Assembly (NCBI GenBank): GCA_050246915.1
Contig: JBFWVD010000157.1
Span: 1 to 6,505 of the forward strand
Length of the DNA: 6,505 nucleotides
Source: JBFWVD01 sp050246915
Lineage (GTDB): Bacteria; Actinomycetota; Acidimicrobiia; Acidimicrobiales; Ilumatobacteraceae
Direction: 5' to 3'
Shown: piece by piece, positions 1 through 6,505 of the stretch
How the letters are laid out: the number at the start of each line of letters is the position of its first letter
Numbering within the stretch: the stretch's first letter is position 1
Made by a program: the position numbers and the translations under genes
Notes under the pieces: model-generated
Database searches by the model: none
What the model was told of the DNA's origin: nothing
What the model saw: the letters and a program-made list of their open reading frames with translations, nothing else

Positions 1-3000
1 TTGAGGGTCTTCACGCCGTAGAAGCGGGTCTTCGGCTTCGGGAAGACGATGTCGACCTTCGGGGCGTTCGGGTCGCGCTCGGTGCCGCCGCCGTGCTGCT
101 CCACCAGCGCTGCGAGTTGCTCCTCCGGCGACGTCTTCGGAGCCGACTCCTCGTCGATCTGCTTGGACGCGACCTCCGGCTTGACGAGCAGGAGCGTGTC
201 GGTGGTGGCCGGCGGGAGTGACTTCCCGTCGGTCGTTGGAGCCCAGAGCCCGATATAGCGGCCGGTCGCCTCGTCGTAGCCGGTGGCGAGCGCGAAGGCG
301 TCGGTCTGCCAGATCATCGGCATGTCGACGATGCCCTCGTTGAGGACCTTCCGGTCACGCAGCCGCGGCATGTAGGGGTACTGCGAGTACAGACCCCACA
401 ACGCACCGAGAGAGACGTGGCCGTCCTTCCAGATCTGCGGCACCTTGCTGATCGCCAACCGGATGGTGGCAGCAGCCTGTCGAGTCGAGAGGTCGCCGTC
501 GTTGCCGAGCCGGCGCGAGACCCGCTCGGCAAGTGATTCCGACTGGCCCTCGACCTTGGTTTCGCGGATGAGGAACGGCGAGCTCGGGTCAGGCTGGGTG
601 GGCACGAGCGCCCAAGTGAACGTCTGCAACAGGCGCGCCGTCACCGTCTGGTCGGCCTGGTCGCGGCGCTGCGCGGCTTGGTTCTTCTGGTTCTGGGTCA
701 GGTCGAGGTCGGCCTCGTTGTCCAGGACGTGCTTCCACCCGAGATAGTCACGGGTCGCAGCGTTGAGCTCTTCGAGCCGGGCCTCGTCGGCGGCGAGGTA
801 GACGACCGTGTTGCGGTTCGTGCGGTTGGCGCTACCACGCTGCTCGGTGGCCTTCTGTGCGAACGCCTTGGCCTCCGAGTCGGTCTTGCCCTTGTGCGCG
901 ACCTTCGGGTGAAGGATCACCAACCGGGCCTCGTCGGTGTCGGGGATGTCGGCATTGGACTCGGGGCAGACGTGAACACCAGCGAAATCACCGCGCGTAC
1001 GGCCCTGGCCCTGGAGTCGTCGGACGATCTCGGCCCACACGTCCTCCTTGTGGAGACGCTCAGCCTGGTCCTTCGCGGTGCGCGTGATGTTGGGCTGGAG
1101 GTCGTACCAATACTTGCCCGAACCGGAGTAGAAGTACGTCGCACGGTCCCCAAGTTGCGTCAGCGCGGCGTGGAAGTTTCCCGGCACGTCCCCCGGAACA
1201 GCGGTGCCAAGGAACACGCGCTGGGTGCCGATGCCCTTGTGGGTCGAACCCGGCGCGATCGTCGGAGCTGCACCGAAGAACACCGTGCGAGCCAGTCGCT
1301 TGGTCAGCGCACGCTGACCAAAGAGCGGCTTCTCCTTGTCGATACGTCCCGGCTCGGAGTTCGGTCCATCGACGTCTGCGTCGATGATCGTCTTCCACGA
1401 GTCCTGGAGATACTGCGTCAGTTCGGCGTTCACGTTAGCCGTGGCGAGCGGGATCGAGCCGGGCATGATCAACGGTGAGGCGTCCTCGCCCGTCCAGAGC
1501 GCGTGAATGACGGTGCTCATCAGCCGCAGCACACCTCGGGTGCGCTGGAACCGCTCCAGCGACGACCACTCCTCGTAGAGGGTGTCGAACATCTCCGGGT
1601 GGATCGGGTAAGTGCGCTTGATCCTGTCTTCGTACGTCGCGTCGCGGGCCTCGCGGGGGAAGTCGTCGGTGTACTTGCGGTACATCTCGACGTACGCCCG
1701 GGCGGTCGCGCCGATGGACGCGAGTGCGGCGGCGTCGGCGTCCTTGAAGAGACGCTGCTTGACGATGTGGTACGCCTCGTCCGACGAGGCAGGCCGCCAT
1801 TGGTCAGCGACACGGCGCACGACGTTCTGGAGTCGCTTGAGTGCTTCGAGTCCGTTGGCGCCGCCGACTTCCTCGGCATTGCCGGCGACGATCTTGTCGC
1901 CGCTGTCGCCCGACTCCGATGCCGGGATCGAGATGGCGAGCAGGACACCGGAGGTGCCCTTGGCTGCCTCGGTCAGTGACTGGGCGAAGGTGAACTGGTC
2001 ATCGAAGGTGCCGCCCGCGAGGTCGTCACGGCCAACAAGGGAGCGGGCGTAGGCGACCCATTCGTCGATGAGGATCACGGCGGGTGCGTACGTGCTGAGC
2101 AGCTCGTGGAGCTTCTCGCCCGGATGGGTGCGGTCGGCGTCGGACTGCGCGATGAGCGCGTACGCATCCTTTCCGCCGAGCTGCCAGGCGAGCTCGCCCC
2201 AGATGGTGTTGACCTGGGTGCCGTCGTCCTTCAGCACGCCTGATGGGCTGAAGTGGTTGCCGACGATCGCAACGCGGTTGACCTTGTCGCCCTTGTAGCC
2301 GCTGGCCAGCAGCAACTCCTGCGTTGCTTGTGGGTACCGGCCGACGGGGAGTCCTGCGGCGACGTGCCACAGGGAGAGCATCGAGTGGGTCTTGCCGCCA
2401 CCGAAGTTGGTCTGGAGGTTGATGACCGGCGATGCGTTGTCGTCCCCGGACAGTCGACGCACAGCGCGACTGATCAGGTCGCTCAGACCCTCGGTCAGGT
2501 AGGTGCGCTTGAAGAACTCGACCGGATCGGCATAGTCAGAGTCTGCTTCACCGCCCGTGGCGACCTTGTACAGGTCAGCCGCGAACTCCGACGCGTGAAA
2601 GTTGCCCGTGGCGACGTCGTCGTGGGGCTGCAACACCTCGCGCCACGGCCTAAGACCGCCGATGGCCTCTGGGTTGTCGACCGCAGCCTTGAGAACCTTC
2701 TTGTCGTCACGATCGGCGGTGACTCGGCGCAGGTTGAGCCGGATCGACTTCACCTGATCCGCTTCGGCGGGCTTGCCGAGCAGCGTCATCAACCGTTCGG
2801 CGGTGTCCAGCGCTCGGTAGGCATCATCGTCAGTGAAGGAACCGTTGTGCGCCCAGGTGTTCCGAGCGTTCTTGAGCTCAGTAGCGAACGCTTCGCCGAC
2901 GCGGCCGAGCGTGTCGGAGAACGGATACCACCGAGGCTTCACGTTGGTTGTGATCGAGGTATCGGTGAGCATCCTCAACTGTGCCGACGGGTCCAGAGGG

Positions 3001-3164
3001 TCGTAGACCCGGCCCGTGTCCCCATCGCGCGCCTGAATGAGCTTGATCCACTCCGCGCCGACCGCCGGGTCAACGGCGCCTATCACCGACGCGATGTAGT
3101 CGTCCAACGCGGGAGCGATGGTCTCGAACATCTTGCCGACGCGGTCACGGTTGCTGACTGCCAT
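1..3164 (-). CDS. DUF499-type AAA+ ATPase with N-terminal HEPN-like domain (partial, C-terminus off the left edge)
   Basis: Predicted AAA+ ATPase of the DUF499/COG1483 family, usually encoded beside DUF1156 methylases in defence islands; probably a motor or sensor of the complex. The frame is open from ATG at 3164 to the left edge (1054 full codons) with no internal stop. Seen: N-terminal helical region with RNTWAH (R101-x4-H106), then SFTDDDAYRALDTAERLM, as in Swt1-type HEPN domains; Walker A NFGGGKTH (253-260); Walker B VILIDE (363-368), then WVAYAR; a sensor-like strand LLAISIP (408-414); and near 515-555 a conserved block containing YPIHPEMFDTLYEEW and FQRTRGVLRLMSTV, typical of DUF499. 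The last readable residues are TRFYGVKTL. By memory of family members, I infer that up to about 100 residues are missing, so this is an edge truncation and not a pseudogene. Start supported by GAGGA 8 nt upstream. Ribonuclease activity of the HEPN-like part is inference. Confidence 0.93.
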   Translation of the reverse strand, partial: MAVSNRDRVGKMFETIAPALDDYIASVIGAVDPAVGAEWIKLIQARDGDTGRVYDPLDPSAQLRMLTDTSITTNVKPRWYPFSDTLGRVGEAFATELKNARNTWAHNGSFTDDDAYRALDTAERLMTLLGKPAEADQVKSIRLNLRRVTADRDDKKVLKAAVDNPEAIGGLRPWREVLQPHDDVATGNFHASEFAADLYKVATGGEADSDYADPVEFFKRTYLTEGLSDLISRAVRRLSGDDNASPVINLQTNFGGGKTHSMLSLWHVAAGLPVGRYPQATQELLLASGYKGDKVNRVAIVGNHFSPSGVLKDDGTQVNTIWGELAWQLGGKDAYALIAQSDADRTHPGEKLHELLSTYAPAVILIDEWVAYARSLVGRDDLAGGTFDDQFTFAQSLTEAAKGTSGVLLAISIPASESGDSGDKIVAGNAEEVGGANGLEALKRLQNVVRRVADQWRPASSDEAYHIVKQRLFKDADAAALASIGATARAYVEMYRKYTDDFPREARDATYEDRIKRTYPIHPEMFDTLYEEWSSLERFQRTRGVLRLMSTVIHALWTGEDASPLIMPGSIPLATANVNAELTQYLQDSWKTIIDADVDGPNSEPGRIDKEKPLFGQRALTKRLARTVFFGAAPTIAPGSTHKGIGTQRVFLGTAVPGDVPGNFHAALTQLGDRATYFYSGSGKYWYDLQPNITRTAKDQAERLHKEDVWAEIVRRLQGQGRTRGDFAGVHVCPESNADIPDTDEARLVILHPKVAHKGKTDSEAKAFAQKATEQRGSANRTNRNTVVYLAADEARLEELNAATRDYLGWKHVLDNEADLDLTQNQKNQAAQRRDQADQTVTARLLQTFTWALVPTQPDPSSPFLIRETKVEGQSESLAERVSRRLGNDGDLSTRQAAATIRLAISKVPQIWKDGHVSLGALWGLYSQYPYMPRLRDRKVLNEGIVDMPMIWQTDAFALATGYDEATGRYIGLWAPTTDGKSLPPATTDTLLLVKPEVASKQIDEESAPKTSPEEQLAALVEQHGGGTERDPNAPKVDIVFPKPKTRFYGVKTL

Positions 3165-3165
3165 G

Positions 3166-5919
3166 TCACTCGTCCTCGTCGAAATCGAAAGCGCCCTGAG
3201 TAGCGGCGGTCTTCTTGGCCTCGCGCGCAACCTCAAGGATCTCGGGCCAGCTCGTCACCAACCTGTTGAACGACAGCGCGTCCTTGGTCCAGCCATTGCT
3301 CTCAGCAACACGGAACAAGAGATGCGCGAGTTCCTTGACAAGATCGGCGTCAACCGCGCCGTCCGGCCGACTGAGTGCTGCCTGGAGGAAGTCGCCCGCC
3401 GGTGCGATACCGTCCCGCTCCAACACCTTGATCAGATGGTGCAACGCCTCCCAGTTGCTCGTGTGGGAGTCAGCCACCGGATCGTAGTCCCAGCTCAGGT
3501 CGGCAGACTTGATGAGTTGGACGTTGTTGGCGCGCGACACCAAGATCCCATCACGATCCATTACATCCACGCTCGTGTTTCGCGCACGAGCCAAGCTGTC
3601 AGCGTCACCGAAGCGACCAACGCCGTAGCCGTGCTGCCGGTACCAGGCGATCCCGAAGCGACTCGTTGCGTCGAAGTCGCCCTCTTGCTCATTCAGAACT
3701 TGGTCGAGAATCTCGTTGATTCGGGCGAGCGCAGAGCGAACGTTCATCTTGGAGCCGTCGGGCTCTAGCACTGCGGCATAGCGGCTGAATACAGCCATCC
3801 CGGGGCCAATCGCAGCCTGGGGCAGATCGACAGGGGCGACCGCACCCTGCTGCAACTTTCGGAGCGCACCCGGAAGTTCATCCTCTAGCGCGGCAATAAA
3901 GCCGCGTCGGTCCGTCGTGCCGAAATCAGCCTCGCGACGTCGACACACCACCACGACAGAAGACGCCAGGGCATTGCGCCCCAGAGCACGCAGCCCACCG
4001 GCCTGTTCGGTCCGCATCGGCCACGTCCCGTCGATCAACCAACCCGACCGGATTAGTCCCTCCAACACGGTTTCCCACCCGGTTGATGCAGTTCCATCGC
4101 CTTCGACGTCCGACTGTCGGAACGCGTAGTAGACGGTCATAGGCACGTCGGGCGCGTGAACGCTCGCGAGCGCACCGAAGACTCTCTCGAAGCCCTCCTC
4201 GAAGAACTTCTTGGCGTTCGCCTTGCCGCCCCATCGAACGTGGTCGGCAACCAACTCCTCGGTCTTCGGTGACAAAACTGTCGGGAAGATCGGCAGTGTC
4301 TCCCGGAGCATTCGGCGGTGCCATACAAGAAAGAAGTCTGATAGGTCTGCGTACGGCACATTGTCGTAGTACGGAGGGTCTGTGCTGACGACGATGCCCT
4401 GCGGCGGTGCAATGTCCTGCGCCGGTCCCTGGGTTACGCGGCCCCCACCAGAGGGAAGCGCCGCCAGCGACTTCGCGAGGAAGTCGATTTGTCCCGAGAA
4501 ACTCCCAGAAGCGCCAGCGAACGGGTTCGACTCTGCGTAGAGCCACGTCATCGAGTACGCCTGACGAGCAAAGACCTGCTCAACGGTGTGACGGCCTGGG
4601 TGCCAGATACAAAGCGTCGACTGCCTATTGACGAACCGGCCGATGCCGAGCGCCAGCAGCACCCGCATTGCGTCGGCATACGCACGGGCACCCGTGCCGC
4701 CTTCGGAGTAGGGGGTGCCGTCGTCCGAGAGTCCGGCCTCGGCGGCGACCTTCAGGATCTCGTCTTCAAGACGATCAAGAGCGTCGACAAAGGCGACGAG
4801 CGTAGCGAGTTGTCGAGGACTGAACAGATCCTTGAAGCGGGTCAACCCATAACGGGGAGGCGCCATGTACTGGCTGTGCGTGGACATCTCGTGTTCGAGA
4901 AAACTCGCGTCAACGATCGGCACCTTGGCCGCCACCGACCGCTGGCTCTCCTCAGCAGCGACGAACGAGCGTGCCTTCTCTCGACGAGATTGGATCGCCA
5001 ACATCCTTGCCCCGAGCCGGCCCGCCACTCCCTCCGCCTTGATGTAGTCGAGAGGAATGCCTGCGTCGCATGCCAGGCACGTCGCACCAGTCCTGGACAT
5101 CGAACCGTCGGTGGACGAACGACCAGAGACAATCCGGAAGTCGAACACCTTGTCGGCCGGGACGAATGTCGGAACGAGGTAGGTCTCCGAGCCTTTCTTG
5201 TCACTCAGCTTCCAGGAACCCGCCAGCGGCACCTCGGCTCGGCACCCCGGGTTGGGGCAGGAAACAGTTCGCGCCCAGAAGTACACAAGCGGCACCGAGC
5301 CGTCCGACATCGACGGATAGTTGTGTCCCACTTCCGCCTCAACCAGACCTTGGAGCCGCCCAGCGAAGAAACGCAGGTCATCTGCCAGCGCGTCCGCTGC
5401 CCGCGTGGCAATACCACCGGAAACGGGTGCGGTGAGAGCGAAGCGATCGACCAACTCCAACTGAACTGTATTGAGCAACACGGGCAGCGGGTTCAGGTCG
5501 TTCGCCAACGCGTCGAGGCCCAGGCGCTTCGCCTCGAGCGGGATCGTGCCACCTCCCGCGAACGGGTCGAGAAGGCCTGCGAGATCTGGTCCGACCGACT
5601 TGACAATTTCCGCTCGCGCCTCGGCCAGGAGCCTGGCGTCCTGGGCGTTCTCCCAAACAACAAGACGCTCGATGAGCCCGTGGAGCCGCTCCCGCTCAGC
5701 GCGCTGCAACTCCTCTGTCGGGAACTCGTCGGGGTGCGAACTCGGGTCGTCGACAAGCTGCGCGAAGATTACGGCTCGTGCCGCTGCCAGGGGTCGCCTC
5801 GCCCACCAGAGATGCAGGGTCGAAGGATGGCCGTGCCGGATGGACTTCTCCCGTGCTGACTCCCGGTTGATAGCCTCCAGCGGCAGAGCCACCTCGATCA
5901 ACTTGCGCTTCTGAACCAC
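3166..5919 (-). CDS. DUF1156-type adenine-specific DNA methyltransferase with zinc ribbon, defence-associated
   Basis: Probable SAM-dependent DNA amino-methyltransferase (N6-adenine more likely than N4-cytosine) that would mark host DNA in a phage-defence cassette. Numbering follows the 917-residue form. Seen: the DUF1156 N-terminus with KRKLIEVALPLEAIN (4-18) and LHLWWARRPLA (35-45); the SAM-binding motif DPFAGGGT (118-125) followed by NDLNP (140-144); a CX4C (221, 226) plus CX2C (281, 284) zinc ribbon; the catalytic motif DPPYYDN (514-520); and an acidic C-terminus FDFDEDE. SAM motif before DPPY, with a long insert between, resembles the alpha-group order and is typical of COG1743 proteins. 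Length fits the family and no frameshift is seen. I chose GTG at 5919 because AGAGGGG lies 5 nt upstream and the conserved block then starts at residue 4. An in-frame GTG at 5961 would add 14 residues but has no ribosome binding site. The gene leads the operon, and the DUF499 gene follows after one base. Family call is confident; target sequence and exact base modified are unknown. Confidence 0.93.
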   Translation of the reverse strand: MVQKRKLIEVALPLEAINRESAREKSIRHGHPSTLHLWWARRPLAAARAVIFAQLVDDPSSHPDEFPTEELQRAERERLHGLIERLVVWENAQDARLLAEARAEIVKSVGPDLAGLLDPFAGGGTIPLEAKRLGLDALANDLNPLPVLLNTVQLELVDRFALTAPVSGGIATRAADALADDLRFFAGRLQGLVEAEVGHNYPSMSDGSVPLVYFWARTVSCPNPGCRAEVPLAGSWKLSDKKGSETYLVPTFVPADKVFDFRIVSGRSSTDGSMSRTGATCLACDAGIPLDYIKAEGVAGRLGARMLAIQSRREKARSFVAAEESQRSVAAKVPIVDASFLEHEMSTHSQYMAPPRYGLTRFKDLFSPRQLATLVAFVDALDRLEDEILKVAAEAGLSDDGTPYSEGGTGARAYADAMRVLLALGIGRFVNRQSTLCIWHPGRHTVEQVFARQAYSMTWLYAESNPFAGASGSFSGQIDFLAKSLAALPSGGGRVTQGPAQDIAPPQGIVVSTDPPYYDNVPYADLSDFFLVWHRRMLRETLPIFPTVLSPKTEELVADHVRWGGKANAKKFFEEGFERVFGALASVHAPDVPMTVYYAFRQSDVEGDGTASTGWETVLEGLIRSGWLIDGTWPMRTEQAGGLRALGRNALASSVVVVCRRREADFGTTDRRGFIAALEDELPGALRKLQQGAVAPVDLPQAAIGPGMAVFSRYAAVLEPDGSKMNVRSALARINEILDQVLNEQEGDFDATSRFGIAWYRQHGYGVGRFGDADSLARARNTSVDVMDRDGILVSRANNVQLIKSADLSWDYDPVADSHTSNWEALHHLIKVLERDGIAPAGDFLQAALSRPDGAVDADLVKELAHLLFRVAESNGWTKDALSFNRLVTSWPEILEVAREAKKTAATQGAFDFDEDE
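3173..3177 (-). promoter_or_regulatory. Ribosome binding site of the DUF499 gene, inside the methylase tail codons
   Basis: On the minus strand GAGGA lies 8 nt before the ATG at 3164. It falls within the GAC GAG GAC GAG codons for the acidic DEDE end of the methyltransferase. The junction reads TGA-C-ATG, so stop and start are separated by one base. This supports both the chosen start and translational coupling, which would tie ATPase output to methylase output. Confidence 0.7.
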
Positions 5920-6012
5920 TTCGACCCCTCTGGCCCATCCCTGGGCATGACCAAGCGGCACCGGAGCGCCGCAACTTCAGGTCTAAACCTATCGACGACG
6001 TCCGACAGAACG
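5920..6012. promoter_or_regulatory. Divergent intergenic region between the methylase operon and the DUF6615-like gene
   Basis: These 93 bp separate two divergent starts and should hold the promoters for both. On the minus strand TAGGTT (5986-5991) fits the loose actinobacterial TANNNT -10 pattern, but no convincing -35 lies 15-18 bp upstream. No good -10 is seen on the plus strand. A short inverted repeat, AGGT-CTAA-ACCT (5979-5990), overlaps that -10 candidate and could be an operator, but 4-bp arms are weak evidence. If the plus-strand gene starts at ATG 5947, most of this region would be coding. Confidence 0.35.
5925..5931 (-). promoter_or_regulatory. Ribosome binding site that decides the methyltransferase start (GTG 5919)
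   Basis: Minus-strand AGAGGGG, containing the GAGG core, sits 5 nt upstream of GTG 5919. Bases upstream of the alternative GTG at 5961 (AGTTGCGGCGCTCCG) show no such purine run. The site therefore favours the 917-residue protein whose conserved KRKLIEVALPLEAIN block begins at residue 4. Confidence 0.55.
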
Positions 6013-6505
6013 GTGGGCAACGTGCAAGTCCGCCCGATCTGCCCGTGGGACGATTCCTCCATGGCAGCGGTCGAGGAGGCGTTCCGGTGGGCGCGCATCC
6101 ACGCCGTGCGCCACATGGATGCCTGCGAACTGGCATTCCTGCGCTGGGGCGAGACGTCGATCACCGAGGTGGTCACCTCACGCGCAGCGAAGGCCGTCAC
6201 CGTCGTGCCCTTCACCCAACGTGCGGAGGCACTCAGCGGCGCCGACTGGGTCTGGTGGTGGGTGGACGCCCGTGGCGCGTACGGGATGCTTGTCCAGGCG
6301 AAGCGCGTCACAGTGAACGGAATCAAGTGGAAGTTCGACTTCAGCTACCCGGACGGCACTGGAAAGCAGCGCAAGACGCTGATGGCTGTCTCGGCCACCC
6401 TCGGCCTGCTCCCCGTCTACGCCCTCTACCTCGGCACCGGCAGCTACCGCAGTTGGGAGCCGTGCCCGGACGGGCATCGAAGCGGTCGATGCCTCCAGTG
6501 CGTCA
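6013..6505 (+). CDS. Divergent DUF6615-like protein with PD-(D/E)xK-nuclease-like signature (partial, runs off the right edge)
   Basis: Plus-strand frame open from 6013 to the edge (164 full codons), third positions nearly all G or C. Seen, numbered from GTG 6013: GETSITEVV (46-54), ADWVWWWVD (77-85) and LVQAKR (93-98), then LLPVYALYL, then C151-x3-H-x4-C160-x2-C163 at the edge. An early acidic residue, a D next to tryptophans and a Q-x-K on the following strand match the order of a PD-(D/E)xK core, and I recall the same D-W-W...RVQAKR pattern from DUF6615 proteins. Function is unproven; a DNA nuclease or nuclease-like DNA-binding role is possible. Start uncertain: in-frame ATG 5947 lacks a ribosome binding site, uses rarer codons (CTA, TCA, AGA) to 6012 and would leave only 27 bp to the methylase gene; GTG 6022 and ATG 6061 are also possible. 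It points away from the methylase gene, so it shares a regulatory region but not a transcript. Confidence 0.72.
   Translation, partial: MGNVQVRPICPWDDSSMAAVEEAFRWARIHAVRHMDACELAFLRWGETSITEVVTSRAAKAVTVVPFTQRAEALSGADWVWWWVDARGAYGMLVQAKRVTVNGIKWKFDFSYPDGTGKQRKTLMAVSATLGLLPVYALYLGTGSYRSWEPCPDGHRSGRCLQCV

Noticed and set aside
678..1478. Plus-strand open frame of 266 codons opposite the DUF499 C-terminal half
   Set aside because: Antisense to a continuous, motif-bearing coding frame; the composition is that of a GC-rich shadow frame.
2253..3203. Plus-strand open frame of 316 codons opposite the DUF499 N-terminal region
   Set aside because: A shadow of the DUF499 gene: it crosses that gene's start, has no recognisable domain, and the opposite strand encodes Walker A.
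3118..3768. Plus-strand open frame of 216 codons spanning the junction of the two minus-strand genes
   Set aside because: It runs antisense to both the DUF1156 C-terminus and the DUF499 start, with no domain or ribosome binding site supporting it.
4489..5859. Long plus-strand open frame (456 codons) opposite the methylase gene
   Set aside because: It lies wholly antisense to a gene with recognisable catalytic motifs, its product is Arg-rich and without known motifs, and long antisense frames are expected in GC-rich DNA.
5920..5961. Longer methyltransferase start at GTG 5961 (931 residues)
   Set aside because: No ribosome binding site precedes it, the 14 extra residues precede the usual family N-terminus, and it would overlap the possible ATG 5947 of the divergent gene.
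5979..5990. AGGT-CTAA-ACCT inverted repeat as a terminator or definite operator
   Set aside because: The 4-bp arms are short enough to arise by chance, and there is no T-tract; kept only as a weak note in the intergenic region.
5898..6477. Minus-strand open frames of 142 and 99 codons opposite the right-edge gene
   Set aside because: The plus-strand frame here has the G/C-ending codon pattern and the DW...QAK signature; the minus-strand frames have neither and overlap the methylase start.

Overview
The window is GC-rich (above 60% by eye) with codons mostly ending in G or C, typical of an actinobacterium, though no species can be named. It is almost entirely coding and shows no tRNA, rRNA, insertion sequence, CRISPR array or long repeat. 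Two very large genes on the minus strand fill about 90% of it, and a third, partial gene on the plus strand faces away from them at the right edge.

Layout. (1) 3166-5919, minus: a complete DUF1156-type DNA methyltransferase with an embedded zinc ribbon (COG1743-like), 917 residues from the preferred GTG start. (2) 3-3164, minus: a DUF499-type AAA+ ATPase (COG1483-like). It starts one base after the methyltransferase stop codon and runs off the left edge after 1054 residues. Its N-terminal region looks like a Swt1-type HEPN domain. (3) 5920-6012: a short divergent intergenic region. (4) 6013-6505, plus: the first 164 codons of a protein with a DW...QAK signature resembling a PD-(D/E)xK nuclease fold, probably DUF6615-like.

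A DUF1156 methylase paired with a DUF499 ATPase is a recurring phage-defence arrangement in bacteria and archaea, commonly joined by a DUF3780 protein and a helicase/phospholipase-D-type nuclease. By analogy, the methylase would mark host DNA, the ATPase would sense or remodel DNA or a complex, and a nuclease would attack unmarked DNA. No classical restriction endonuclease is visible between the two genes. Candidate effectors are the HEPN-like motif at the start of the DUF499 protein, the divergent nuclease-like protein, and genes beyond the left edge. The cassette type is not new. The HEPN-AAA+ architecture and the divergent DUF6615-like neighbour are the parts most worth a second look.
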